A stretch of DNA of 64,000 nucleotides, taken from NCBI RefSeq assembly GCF_040187885.1, contig NZ_JBDPLH010000006.1, positions 203,579 through 267,578 on the forward strand, read 5' to 3'. Both the position numbers and the translations under genes were made by a program. Below the pieces are notes generated by a model. That model saw only the letters and a program-made list of their open reading frames with translations, did not search any database and was not told the DNA's origin. This document shows, piece after piece, positions 24,382 to 33,157 of this stretch. Numbering within the stretch: the stretch's first letter is position 1; each line of letters opens with the position of its first letter. Source of the DNA: Roseateles_E cavernae (lineage in GTDB: Bacteria; Pseudomonadota; Gammaproteobacteria; Burkholderiales; Burkholderiaceae_C).

Positions 24382-25727
24382 GCCGCCTCCGCTGCCGTAG
24401 CGGCTGTTGCATCAGGCCTGCCGGCATGGCGGCTGGCCTTGCGCGGCAGGCCCAGGTGCTCGCGCAGGGTCGCGCCGGGCAGCTCGCGGCGGTAGCGGCC
24501 GCGCGCCTCCAGCACCGGCAGCACATGTGCGATGAAGTCCTGCAGGCCCTGGGCCTGCACCGGGAAGCCGAGGATGAAGCCGTCGGCCGCGCCGCTGTCG
24601 ATCCAGTGGATCAGCTCGTCAGCGATGCGCTCGCCACTGCCGACGAACTGCGAGGCCGGCGTCGCCGCCTGCAGCGCCACCTGGCGCAGGCTCAGGCCCT
24701 GGGAACGGGCCTCGGCCTTGATGCGGTCGGTGGTGGACTTGAAGCTGTTGCTGCCGATCTCGCCGAGCTCGGGGAACGGTTCGTCCAGCGGGTACTGGCT
24801 GAAGTCGTGATGGTCGAAATAGCGGCCCAGGTAAGCCAGCGCATCGTCGACGCTCAGCAGCTCACGGATCTGCTGGTACTTGGCCTGGGCCTCGGCCTCG
24901 GTGGCCGCCACCACCGGGCCGACGCCGGGGAAGATCTTCACCGCGTCGGCCGCGCGGCCCTGGGCCCGGGCGCTGTCGCGCACCTGGGCGCGGAAGCTGC
25001 GCGTCTCCTCCAGCGTCGGCGAGCGGGTGAACACCGCGTCGGCGTACTTGCCGGCCAGCGCGATGCCGGCGTCCGAGGATCCGGCCTGGAAGATCACCGG
25101 CTGGCCCTGCGGCGAGCGGCCGATGTTCAGCGGCCCGGCCACCTGGAAGAAGCGTCCCTTGTGATCCAGCTTGTGCAGCTTGGCCGGGTCGAAGAAGCGG
25201 CCGCTGGCGCGGTCGCGCAGCAGCGCATCGTCGTCCCAGCTGTCCCACAGGCCCTGGGTCACGGCCAGGTATTCGTCGGCGATCTGGTAGCGCAGCCCGT
25301 GCTCGGGATGGCTGCGGTTGTAGTTGCTGGCCGAGCCTTCCAGCGGGCTGGTCACGACATTCCAGCCGGCCCGGCCGCCGCTGATCAGGTCCAGCGAGGC
25401 CAGCTGGCGCGCCACCGTGAACGGATCGCTATAGCTGGTGCTGACCGTGCCGGCCAGGCCGATCTTGCGGGTTGCGATGGCCAGGGCCGACAGAATCGTC
25501 AGCGGCTCGAAACGGTTGAGGAAATGCGGCAGCGACTTCTCGTTGATGAAGAGGCCGTCGGCGACGAAGGCGAAGGCGATGCCGGCCGCCTCGGCCTTGC
25601 GCGTGGTCTCGATGATGAAGTCCAGATTGACGCTGGCATCGGCCGGCCCCGAGGGGTGGCGCCAGGAGTGCATATGGCTGCCGGCGCCCTGCAGCATCAG
25701 GCCGAAGGGAATGGAGGTCTGGGTCAT
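24378..25727 (-). CDS. LLM-class flavin-dependent monooxygenase (NtaA/SnaA/DszA type)
   Basis: The 449-residue bacterial luciferase-like monooxygenase belongs to the NtaA/DszA subgroup: N-terminal GLMLQGAGSHMHSWRHPSGP, GRAGWNVVTSPLEGSASNY (a flavin-binding hallmark of the subgroup), GRFFQVAGPLNIGRSPQGQP and QAGSSDAGIALAGKYADAVF. It uses FMNH2 from a separate reductase to oxidise C-S or C-N bonds. Its stop overlaps the M20 gene start. The gene context (GNAT, M20, cystine-type and sulfonate-type transporters) points to sulfur release from S-substituted cysteines or related thioethers. No flavin reductase gene is seen in the window. Confidence 0.9.
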   Translation of the reverse strand: MTQTSIPFGLMLQGAGSHMHSWRHPSGPADASVNLDFIIETTRKAEAAGIAFAFVADGLFINEKSLPHFLNRFEPLTILSALAIATRKIGLAGTVSTSYSDPFTVARQLASLDLISGGRAGWNVVTSPLEGSASNYNRSHPEHGLRYQIADEYLAVTQGLWDSWDDDALLRDRASGRFFDPAKLHKLDHKGRFFQVAGPLNIGRSPQGQPVIFQAGSSDAGIALAGKYADAVFTRSPTLEETRSFRAQVRDSARAQGRAADAVKIFPGVGPVVAATEAEAQAKYQQIRELLSVDDALAYLGRYFDHHDFSQYPLDEPFPELGEIGSNSFKSTTDRIKAEARSQGLSLRQVALQAATPASQFVGSGERIADELIHWIDSGAADGFILGFPVQAQGLQDFIAHVLPVLEARGRYRRELPGATLREHLGLPRKASRHAGRPDATAATAAEAA

Positions 25728-25759
25728 GTGGTTTGAATCTCCGTGGGTTCGGTGCGGGC

Positions 25760-26767
25760 TCAGTCCGCAGAGTCCGGCTCCGGGGTGAAGCTGCGGGCCA
25801 GCAGCTCGACCGAGGCCAGGCGCTGATCGAAGTCCGGCACCGGGGTGTCGATCACGAACTCGGCGACGCCGAACTCGCGATGCAGCGCGTCGAGCGCGCT
25901 GCGCACCCGCTCGGGCGTGCCGGCGAGCACCTGCGGGCGCAGCTCCTCGATGCGGTAGTCCTCGGGCCGCTCGAAGCCGGCCTGGCGTGCGAACTCGGCC
26001 GCCGCGGCCAGGGTCGGCAGATTGACGCTCTGGCCGGTGCTCAGGTGCAGCTTGTAGAGGCGCAGCGCGCCGGCCAGGCGCTCGGCCTCGGCCTGGGTCG
26101 CGGCGGCCAGCGCATAGAGGGCCAGCAGCGGCGCCCGGCCGCCGGCGCGGCGGTAGGCCTGCAGCGAGCGCTCGATATGGGCCGGGTCGCCGTTGAAATG
26201 GCCGGCATAGCAGAAGGCCCAGCCCTGGGCGGCCGCCAGCTCGGCGCTGTCGGGGCTGCCGCCCAGCAGGATGCGCTCGGGCAGCACCGGCGGCAGCGGC
26301 CCGGCCAGCGCCCGCCCCGGCGCCGCGCTCAGGAAGCCGTCCAGATCGGCCAGCAGCTGGGCGAAGGTCGGACCGTTCGACGGGTCGTGGCGGGCCTGCA
26401 GCGCACGGGTCGAGGCCGGCAGGCCGCCGGGCGCCTTGCCCACGCCCAGATCGACCCGGCCCGGCGCCAGCGCGGCCAAGAGCTTGAAGGCCTCGGCCAC
26501 CTTGTAGGGCGCATAGTGCTGCAGCATCACGCCGCCCGAGCCGATGCGGATGCGCTGGGTGCGCGCCAGCAGGTGGGCGGCCAGCACCTCGGGGGCCGAG
26601 CTGGCCAGCAAGGCCGTGCCGTGATGCTCGGCCACCCAGAAGCGGTGATAGCCCAGGGCCTCGGCGCGCTGGGCCAGCAGGGTGGTGCGCTGCAAGGCCT
26701 CGGCGGCGGTCGCGCCCTCGGGGATGGGGCTTTTGTCCAGCAGCGAGAGTCGGTAGCTCATGGTCAT
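25760..26767 (-). CDS. LLM-class flavin-dependent oxidoreductase (MsnO8-like)
   Basis: The 335-residue luciferase-like protein is of the shorter LuxA/MsnO8 type: SLLDKSPIPEGATAAEAL, GYHRFWVAEHHGTALLASSA, RIRIGSGGVMLQHYAPYKVA (phosphate-binding region) and RVDLGVGKAPGGL. It is probably a second FMNH2-dependent monooxygenase of the organosulfur set. Its start overlaps the stop of the ABC ATPase gene upstream (ATGA), and it is followed after 32 nt by the NtaA-type monooxygenase gene. The substrate is unknown. Confidence 0.88.
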   Translation of the reverse strand: MTMSYRLSLLDKSPIPEGATAAEALQRTTLLAQRAEALGYHRFWVAEHHGTALLASSAPEVLAAHLLARTQRIRIGSGGVMLQHYAPYKVAEAFKLLAALAPGRVDLGVGKAPGGLPASTRALQARHDPSNGPTFAQLLADLDGFLSAAPGRALAGPLPPVLPERILLGGSPDSAELAAAQGWAFCYAGHFNGDPAHIERSLQAYRRAGGRAPLLALYALAAATQAEAERLAGALRLYKLHLSTGQSVNLPTLAAAAEFARQAGFERPEDYRIEELRPQVLAGTPERVRSALDALHREFGVAEFVIDTPVPDFDQRLASVELLARSFTPEPDSAD

Positions 26768-27558
26768 GCCAGCGCTGTGGCGGCCTGCTCGCGCAGGCTC
26801 AGGAGCACGCGGCGCTTCAGCTCGCCGTAGCGCGGATCGGCCACCAGGTCCTCGAGCCGGCGCGGCCGCTCGAAGGGCAGGCGCAGCTCCTCGATCACCC
26901 GGCCCGGCCGGGCCGACATCAGCAGCACCCGGTCGCCCAGGGCCAGGGCCTCGTCGACATCGTGGGTGATGAAGAGCACCGTGGTGCGCTGGGCCTGCCA
27001 GACCGAGATCAGCAGCTCCTGCATCATCAGCCGGGTCTGCGCATCGAGCGCGCCGAAGGGCTCGTCCATCAGCAGCACCTGCGGCTCGGGCAGCCAGGCC
27101 CGCGCCAGCGCGGCGCGCTGGCGCATGCCGCCCGAGAGCTGGTAGGGCGGGTGGTGTTCGAAGCCCTGCAGCCCGACCCGGGCCAGCAGCTCGCGCGCCC
27201 GGCCCTGCACCGCCACCGCCGGCTGGCCGGCCAGGCGCGGGCCCAGGCAGACATTGCCCAGCACATCGAGCCAGGGGAACAGCTGCGGCTGCTGGAACAC
27301 CACGCCACGCTCCGGCCCCGGGCCGCCGATCGGCCGACCCTCGAAGCGCAGCGATCCGGCGTCCGGCTGCTCGAAGCCGGCCAGCAGGTTCAGCACCGTC
27401 GACTTGCCGCAGCCCGAGGGCCCCAGCAGGCAGACGAACTCGCCGGGCGCGATGCTCAGCGAGAGCTGGTTCAGCACCGGGGTGCTGCCGCCGCCCGGCG
27501 CCGCGAAGCGCTTGACGATGCCGCGCAGCTCGATCTGGGGCATGGTGGATTCGCTCAT
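26764..27558 (-). CDS. ABC transporter ATP-binding protein, sulfonate/taurine type
   Basis: The start giving MSESTMPQIELRGIVKRFAA (264 residues) is chosen because it follows the permease stop by 4 nt. Walker A is LLGPSGCGKST, the Q-loop FQQPQLFPW, the signature YQLSGGMRQR, Walker B VLLMDEPFGALD and the switch His ITHD. The closest families are SsuB/TauB. It energises the permease encoded upstream (27563-28423) with the TauA-like binding protein. The next gene in the operon is an LLM monooxygenase, so import is coupled to desulfonation or C-S cleavage. Confidence 0.93.
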   Translation of the reverse strand: MSESTMPQIELRGIVKRFAAPGGGSTPVLNQLSLSIAPGEFVCLLGPSGCGKSTVLNLLAGFEQPDAGSLRFEGRPIGGPGPERGVVFQQPQLFPWLDVLGNVCLGPRLAGQPAVAVQGRARELLARVGLQGFEHHPPYQLSGGMRQRAALARAWLPEPQVLLMDEPFGALDAQTRLMMQELLISVWQAQRTTVLFITHDVDEALALGDRVLLMSARPGRVIEELRLPFERPRRLEDLVADPRYGELKRRVLLSLREQAATALA

Positions 27559-27562
27559 GTCC

Positions 27563-28423
27563 TCACTCCTTGCCCGCCCAGGGCACGAAACGCCGCTGCG
27601 CGCGCAGCAGCAGCCAGTCAAAGGCCCAGCCGGTGAAGCCCAGCAGCAGAATGCCCAGCATCACGATGTCGGTGCGCAGATAGGCGCTGGCATTCAGCAC
27701 CATCCAGCCCAGGCCAGAGGTCGCGGCCACCATCTCGGCGGCGATCAGCGAGGTCCAGCCGACCCCCACCGACAGCCGCACGCCGGTGAACAGCTCGGGC
27801 AGGCTGTGCGGCAGCACCACATGGCTGAACAGCTGGCGCCGGCTCGCGCCCAGCACCTGGGCCGCGCGCAGGCGGCCCTGCGGCACCGCGGCCGCCGCCG
27901 CCGCCGCGCTGACCACCACGCTCAGGCCGGTCGAGATGAAGATCAGGAAGAACTTCGAGCCCTCGCCGATGCCCAGCCAGACCACCACCAGCGGGATCAG
28001 CGCGATCTTGGGCAGCGGGCGCAGGAACTGCACAAAGGGGTTCAGCAAGGCCGACAGCGTGGACGACAGGCCCATCGCCAGCCCCAGCGGCACGCCGATC
28101 AGCACGGCCGCCGCAAAGGCCGCCAGGGCCCGGCCGACGCTGACCGCCACATGCTGCCACAGCGGCACCTGGCGGTAGCCCTGCTGCAACAGCTCCTGCA
28201 CGGTGCGCAGCACCTCGGCCGGCGGCGGCAGCAGCAGCGCATCGACCCAGCCCAGGCTGCCGCTGAGCTGCCACAGCAGCAGCACGGTCAGCACTGCCAC
28301 TATGCTCAGCGCGCGCAGCCGCCAGGCCGGCGTCAGCCGCCAGGCGGCGCCAGGCGCCGGCCGCAAAGCAGCGCCGGGCGCCGGCGCTGCGGCCTCACTG
28401 GCCAGCGAGTGCGCGTGCGGCAT
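27563..28423 (-). CDS. ABC transporter permease, sulfonate/taurine type
   Basis: The start giving MPHAHSLASEAAAPAPGAAL is chosen (286 residues); it overlaps the binding-protein gene by 29 nt, and further-upstream starts would overlap more. There are six or so membrane segments beginning at ALSIVAVLTVLLLWQL. The cytoplasmic EAA-like loop reads RLRAAQVLGASRRQLFSHVV LPHSLPEL (split here by a space), with the family glycine. It belongs to the SsuC/TauC group. An Ala/Pro-rich N-terminal tail of about 45 residues is an extension. Confidence 0.9.
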   Translation of the reverse strand: MPHAHSLASEAAAPAPGAALRPAPGAAWRLTPAWRLRALSIVAVLTVLLLWQLSGSLGWVDALLLPPPAEVLRTVQELLQQGYRQVPLWQHVAVSVGRALAAFAAAVLIGVPLGLAMGLSSTLSALLNPFVQFLRPLPKIALIPLVVVWLGIGEGSKFFLIFISTGLSVVVSAAAAAAAVPQGRLRAAQVLGASRRQLFSHVVLPHSLPELFTGVRLSVGVGWTSLIAAEMVAATSGLGWMVLNASAYLRTDIVMLGILLLGFTGWAFDWLLLRAQRRFVPWAGKE

Positions 28424-29432
28424 GGCTGCTGTTGATTGCGGGGGCATAGCTGTCGGGCACATCGGCGCGGCGGATCTCGCCGATCTCGGCCAGGAACAGC
28501 GCCGTGTCCTTGGCGGCGCGGGCAATGCCGGCGTTCGCCGCCGTCGCGCCCTGGCCCAGATAGGCGGGCGTCAGCTGGTCTTTCAGCGAGGCGTACTCCA
28601 GCCCGGTCAGGATGGAACGGGCCGTCTCGACCGGCACACCGACATGCTCGGCAATCGCCCGGGTCGAGCCCTCGGGGTCGCGCTGGTACTGCTCCAGATT
28701 TTGCTGGTAGACCGCCAGGAACTTCGAGACCAGCTGCGGATACTGGGCGGCGAAGGCCTTGCGCACGACGAAGTTGTTGTAGACCAGATAGCCGTCCTTC
28801 TGCAGTTGCTTGGTCGCGAACACCTCCTTGCCGCCATCGGCCTCCAGCTGCTGGGTGAACGGGCCCCAGACATAGCCGGCGTCGATGTCGCCGCGCTTCC
28901 AGGCCGCGACGATCTCGGCCGGCTTCAGCGGCACCAGGCGGATCCTGCTCTTGTCGAGCTTGTGCACCTTGATCGCGGCCTCCAGCGCGTAGTGGGCGGT
29001 CGAGTTGGCCGGGTAAGCCACCGTCTTGCCTTCGATGTCCTTCAGGCTGTTGATGCCCTTGGCCGTGCGGCCGATCAGGCGCTCGCTGGTGGCGATCACC
29101 TCGGGCACGCCGATGATCTCGATCGGCAGCTTGCGGGCGATGCCGGCCGCCGCCGGGCTGGAGCCGAAGCGGGCGATGTCGATCTCGTTGGCGGCGAACA
29201 GGCTCAGCACATCGGCGCCGGTCGCGAACGGAATCCAGCGCACCTTGGTGCCGAAGGCCTTGTCGAAAGACTGGTCGATCTTGCCCAGTATCCAGACCCG
29301 CGGCCCGCCGGCATAGGCGAAGCGCACCTCGGGGGGCAGGTCTTGCGCCCGCAGCTCATGGGGCAGGAAGAAGGTGCCGGCCAGGGCCAGCAGGGCCAGC
29401 GCGAGCTGGCGCCATAGTTTTTCTGCACTCAT
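28395..29432 (-). CDS. Taurine-type ABC substrate-binding protein (TauA-like)
   Basis: The 345-residue protein has a signal peptide (LALALLALAGTFFLPHELRAQ). The mature protein is of the TauA/SsuA group: EVRFAYAGGPRVWILGKIDQ, GADVLSLFAANEIDIARFGS, GKTVAYPANSTAHYALEAAI and AGYVWGPFTQQLEADGGKEV. It delivers an alkanesulfonate or a similar small acid to the permease/ATPase encoded just downstream. Whether the ligand is taurine itself is not decided by the sequence; no TauD gene is in this operon, which ends in LLM monooxygenases. Confidence 0.92.
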   Translation of the reverse strand: MSAEKLWRQLALALLALAGTFFLPHELRAQDLPPEVRFAYAGGPRVWILGKIDQSFDKAFGTKVRWIPFATGADVLSLFAANEIDIARFGSSPAAAGIARKLPIEIIGVPEVIATSERLIGRTAKGINSLKDIEGKTVAYPANSTAHYALEAAIKVHKLDKSRIRLVPLKPAEIVAAWKRGDIDAGYVWGPFTQQLEADGGKEVFATKQLQKDGYLVYNNFVVRKAFAAQYPQLVSKFLAVYQQNLEQYQRDPEGSTRAIAEHVGVPVETARSILTGLEYASLKDQLTPAYLGQGATAANAGIARAAKDTALFLAEIGEIRRADVPDSYAPAINSSHAARALAGQ

Positions 29433-29545
29433 CGGTCACTCCGAAAATTTGTCGATGTCCGATGGTCGCAGCGCTGCCCACGGCGGCGAACGAAGCAAAG
29501 CGCAGAAGCTTCTGCGTTGGCCGATGACGGCGCAGCCGGCCGGGC

Positions 29546-30871
29546 TCAGCCGGCTGCGGCATGGCGGTTGGCCGGCACCGGCAGGCCCAGGTGCTCGCGC
29601 AGGGTCCGGCCTTCATAGTCGTGCCGCAGCAGGCCGCGCTCGCGCAGGATGGGCAGCACCTCGGCGACGAAGTCGTCAAAGGCGCCGGGGAAGTAAGGCG
29701 GCATCACATTGAAGCCGTCGGCCGCACCCGACTCGAACCACAGCTGCAAGGTGTCGGCGATCTGCGCCCCGGTGCCGGCAACGATCTTGTGGCCGCGCGA
29801 GCCGGCCACCAGGTAGTAGAGCCGGCGCAGGCTCAGGCCCTCGCGCCGCGCCAGATCGGTCAGGAGCTTGGCGCGGCTCTGGTTCAGCTGCGAGGGCGGC
29901 AGCTCGGGTACCGGGCCGTCCAGCGGGTAGTCGCTGATGTCGTGGCCCAGGCGCTCGCTGAGCAGGCGCACCGCGTTGGCACCCTCGATATAGCTTTGCA
30001 GGGTCGCGAACTTCTCGTCGGCCTCGGCGGATGTGCGGCCGACGATGGGCAGGATGCCGGGCATCACCAGGCAGTGCTCGGGCCGGCGGCCCTGGGCCGG
30101 CAGCCGCGCCTTCAGGCCGCGGTAGAAGGCCTGGGCATCCTCCAGGCTTTGCTGCGCGGTGAAGACCAGCTCGCCGATGCGGGCCGCCAGGTCCTGGCCG
30201 GTCTCGGACGAGCCGGCCTGTATCAGCACCGGCTGGCCCTGCGGGCTGCGGCTGACGTTCAGCGGGCCGCGCACCTGGAAATGCGCGCCGCGGTGGTCCA
30301 GCGTGTGCAGCTTGGCCGGGTCGATATAGCGGCCGGTGGCGCTGTCGTGGATGAAGGCGCCCTCCTCCCAGCTGTCCCACAGGCCCTTGACCACCTCGAC
30401 GAACTCCAGTGCGCGGGCATAGCGGGCCTCGTGCTCGGGGTGTTCGGTGCGGCTGAAATTGGGCGCGATATCGGGGCTGGTCGAGGTCACGACATTCCAG
30501 CCGGCCCGCCCGCCCGACAGCAGGTCCAGCGAGGCGAAGGCGCGGGCCAGATGAAAGGGCTCGCCATAGGTGGTCGAGGCGGTGGCCGCCAGGCCGATGC
30601 GCTCGGTCACCATGGCCAGCGCCGACAGCAGGGTCAGCGGCTCGAAGCGGGCGATGAAGGAGGGATGCTCCTTGGCATGGGTGGCCAGGTTGTCGCCCAG
30701 AAAGATCAGATCGAACCTGGCCGCCTCGGCGGCCTGTGCGATGCCGACGATGTGCGGCAGGTTCTCGCTGCCGAAGGCGGCGCCGGGATAGCGCCAGCCG
30801 GCCACATGATGGCCGGCGGCCTGCAGGAACAGGCCCAGGCGCAGGCTGCGCGGCGGCGTGGTGGTGCTCAT
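29546..30871 (-). CDS. LLM-class flavin-dependent monooxygenase (NtaA/SnaA/DszA type), second copy
   Basis: The 441-residue protein is paralogous to the 24378-25727 product (same GLFLQAAGHHVAGWRYPGAA start region, GRAGWNVVTSTSPDIAPNF and GPLNVSRSPQGQPVLIQAGS). Its start is one nt after the stop of the amino-acid ABC ATPase gene, so it is the last gene of the cystine-type transporter operon. Direct fusion of import and oxidation genes mirrors YxeK/YtmO-type organisation in Bacillus. The second NtaA-type enzyme probably handles a different side chain. Confidence 0.9.
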   Translation of the reverse strand: MSTTTPPRSLRLGLFLQAAGHHVAGWRYPGAAFGSENLPHIVGIAQAAEAARFDLIFLGDNLATHAKEHPSFIARFEPLTLLSALAMVTERIGLAATASTTYGEPFHLARAFASLDLLSGGRAGWNVVTSTSPDIAPNFSRTEHPEHEARYARALEFVEVVKGLWDSWEEGAFIHDSATGRYIDPAKLHTLDHRGAHFQVRGPLNVSRSPQGQPVLIQAGSSETGQDLAARIGELVFTAQQSLEDAQAFYRGLKARLPAQGRRPEHCLVMPGILPIVGRTSAEADEKFATLQSYIEGANAVRLLSERLGHDISDYPLDGPVPELPPSQLNQSRAKLLTDLARREGLSLRRLYYLVAGSRGHKIVAGTGAQIADTLQLWFESGAADGFNVMPPYFPGAFDDFVAEVLPILRERGLLRHDYEGRTLREHLGLPVPANRHAAAG

Positions 30872-30872
30872 A

Positions 30873-31718
30873 TCAGATCGAGAAACGCAGTTGATGGAGG
30901 GGCCAGGCCGGCGGCGCAGGCCGGGGCGGCGCGGGCGGGCGTTGATCGCCGAGGCTGCGGTTCAGGAAGCTGCGGGTGCGCTCGTTGAGCGGCGCGCGGA
31001 ACAGGCGCTGGGGCGGCCCCTGCTCGACGATGCGCCCCGCCTCGGTGAACACCACCGCGTCGCTGACCTCCTCGGCAAAGCGCATCTCGTGGGTCACGAG
31101 GATGCAGCTCAGCCCCTCGTCCACCAGCTCGCGGATCACGCCCAGCACCTCGCCGACCGTCTCGGGGTCCAGCGCCGAGGTGACCTCGTCGAACAGCATC
31201 AGCTCGGGGCGCATCGCCAGCGCCCGCGCGATCGCCACCCGCTGCTGCTGGCCGCCGGACAGCTCGCCCGGATAGGCCTGCAGCTTGTGGCCCAGCCGCA
31301 CCTTGTCGAGCAGGACCCTCGCCTCCCGCTCGGCCTCGGCGCGCTCGCGGCCGGCCACCCGGGTCGGCGCGATGAGCAGGTTCTCCAGCACGGTCAGGTG
31401 CGGGAACAGGTTGTACTGCTGGAACACAAAGCCGACCCGCTTGCGCAGCGCGATGAATTCGGCCTCGCTGCGCAGCCCGTCGACCTGGGTGTCGCCGACG
31501 CGGATGCGGCCGCGCTGCGGCCTCAGCAGGCCGGTGATGCAGCGCAGGATGGTGGACTTGCCCGAGCCCGAGGGCCCGATGATGGACAGGGCCTGGCCGC
31601 GCTGCAGGCGCAGCGAGATGCCCTTCAGCACCTCGTTGGCGGCGCCCGGTCCGGGGAAGGACAGGTGGATGTCGTCCAGCTCGACGAGCGGAGCTTCGGT
31701 GCGGTCAATGGCGGGCAT
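30873..31718 (-). CDS. Polar amino-acid ABC transporter ATP-binding protein
   Basis: The 281-residue ATPase is of the GlnQ/TcyC type: Walker A IIGPSGSGKST, signature GELSGGQQQRVAIARALA, Walker B LMLFDEVTSALDPE, switch THE. The EVTSALDPE form is typical of the polar amino-acid subfamily. A proline-rich 30-residue tail (RPPAPPRPAPPAWP) extends the C-terminus. It overlaps the permease gene upstream by 14 nt and is followed by an LLM monooxygenase gene after one nt. Confidence 0.93.
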   Translation of the reverse strand: MPAIDRTEAPLVELDDIHLSFPGPGAANEVLKGISLRLQRGQALSIIGPSGSGKSTILRCITGLLRPQRGRIRVGDTQVDGLRSEAEFIALRKRVGFVFQQYNLFPHLTVLENLLIAPTRVAGRERAEAEREARVLLDKVRLGHKLQAYPGELSGGQQQRVAIARALAMRPELMLFDEVTSALDPETVGEVLGVIRELVDEGLSCILVTHEMRFAEEVSDAVVFTEAGRIVEQGPPQRLFRAPLNERTRSFLNRSLGDQRPPAPPRPAPPAWPLHQLRFSI

Positions 31719-32403
31719 GGCGTTGTTCCAGCGCCTGCGTGTAGCGGGCGATCGGGTAGCAGTAGGCGAAGAAGAGCGCCAGCAGACTCAGATAGACCAG
31801 CACGGTGAAGTCGCTGCGCGCCACCGTGTTGCTGGCGATCTGGGCCCGGTCCACGACATCGTGGACACCGACCAGGGAGGCCAGCGAGGTGCTCATCGTG
31901 ATGCTGGCGTAGAGATTCATCCAGGGCGGCAGCATGCGGCGCAGGCACTGCGGCAGTATCACCAGGCGATAGATCTGGCGGCGCCGCAGCGCCAGCGACT
32001 GCGCGGCCTCCCACTGCGTGGCGGGGATGGACTGGATCGCGCCGCGGAAGATCTCGGCCACATTGGCGCTGGCCGGCAGGGCCAGGCCCAGCACCACCTT
32101 GACCCAGTCGGGAAAAGGAAAGCGCCAGGACGCCAGCCCGATCTCGAAGGGGAAGACATAGGTCGTGAAGTAGATCAGCACCAGCACCGGCGCATTGCGA
32201 AAGGCCTGCACCCACAGCCCGGCGGGCCCGCGCAGCCAGGAGCGGCGCGACAGCAGGGCCGCGCCGACCAGCAGGCCCGCCACCGTCCCGAGCGCCATCG
32301 CCAGCAGGCTGATATAGATATTGGCCGCCATGCCGCCCAGCAGGGCCGGAGTCCAGACCCACAGATGCTGGAGCGCCAGCGGCATCAGGCTGTCACTGGC
32401 CAT
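31705..32403 (-). CDS. Amino-acid ABC transporter permease
   Basis: The 232-residue HisM/GlnP-type permease has membrane segments beginning at ANIYISLLAMALGTVAGLLV and the family loop VWVQAFRNAPVLVLIY and EIFRGAIQSIPATQWEAAQS, leading to the EAA-like LPQCLRRMLPPWMNLYASI. It overlaps both neighbours (11 nt with the second permease, 14 nt with the ATPase), indicating tight coupling. It forms a heterodimeric channel with the 32393-33139 product. Confidence 0.93.
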   Translation of the reverse strand: MASDSLMPLALQHLWVWTPALLGGMAANIYISLLAMALGTVAGLLVGAALLSRRSWLRGPAGLWVQAFRNAPVLVLIYFTTYVFPFEIGLASWRFPFPDWVKVVLGLALPASANVAEIFRGAIQSIPATQWEAAQSLALRRRQIYRLVILPQCLRRMLPPWMNLYASITMSTSLASLVGVHDVVDRAQIASNTVARSDFTVLVYLSLLALFFAYCYPIARYTQALEQRHARH

Positions 32404-33139
32404 AGCCGGGCATCCTCAGGCGCAGCTCAAGCCAGCGTCCGGCCCGCGCGACGCCCCAGGTCAGCAGGCCGAAGAACAGCAGGATCAGCAAGAGCAGCTC
32501 CAGCACATTGTCGCGATTGCTCCAGATCATGATGGACTCGTAGGTCACGTCGCCGACCGCGATGGCCGAGGCCACCGCCGTCATCTTGACCAGATCGACC
32601 AGGTTGTTGACCAGGGCCGGCAGCGCAAAGCGCAGCGCCAGCGGCAGCTCGATGCGCCACAGCAGTGCGCGCCGGCCGAAGCCCAGCGAGCGCGCCGCCT
32701 CCAGCGTGACGGCCGGCACGGCCTGGATGCCGGCGCGCAGGGCCTCGGCATGGAACACGCCCTTGTGCAGCGAGACGACCACCACCACCCAGACAAAGGG
32801 CGTCAGCGGATTGCTCGCGCCCAGGCCCTGCAGCTGCTGCGTGATCAGCATATTCAGCACCAGGAAGGCGCAGTAGAGCTGGACCAGGGTCGGCGTGTTG
32901 CGGGTGACTTCAACAAAGGCCCGCGCCGGCAGCGCCAGCCAGGGCCGGCCCGAGGTCAGCGCCGCCGCCAGCCCGACACCGGCCGCCAGGCTGGCCGGGA
33001 TCACCAGCAGGCACAGCTGCAGCGTCACGCCCATGCCGCGCACAAAGGCGGCGCGCTCGCCGGCCTCGCGCAGGAAGTCATAGTTCAGCCCTAGGGGTTT
33101 GAGGGCCGCGACCGGCACGGCCAGCAAGGCATCAAGCAT
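32393..33139 (-). CDS. Amino-acid ABC transporter permease
   Basis: The 248-residue HisQ/GlnP-type permease contains GMGVTLQLCLLVIPASLAAG, AFVEVTRNTPTLVQLYCAFL, EALRAGIQAVPAVTLEAARS and the EAA-like LPLALRFALPALVNNLVDLV. It pairs with the smaller permease. It is 18 nt downstream of the second binding-protein gene. Confidence 0.93.
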   Translation of the reverse strand: MLDALLAVPVAALKPLGLNYDFLREAGERAAFVRGMGVTLQLCLLVIPASLAAGVGLAAALTSGRPWLALPARAFVEVTRNTPTLVQLYCAFLVLNMLITQQLQGLGASNPLTPFVWVVVVVSLHKGVFHAEALRAGIQAVPAVTLEAARSLGFGRRALLWRIELPLALRFALPALVNNLVDLVKMTAVASAIAVGDVTYESIMIWSNRDNVLELLLLILLFFGLLTWGVARAGRWLELRLRMPGYGQ

Positions 33140-33157
33140 GGACCCACCCTGCCCCGC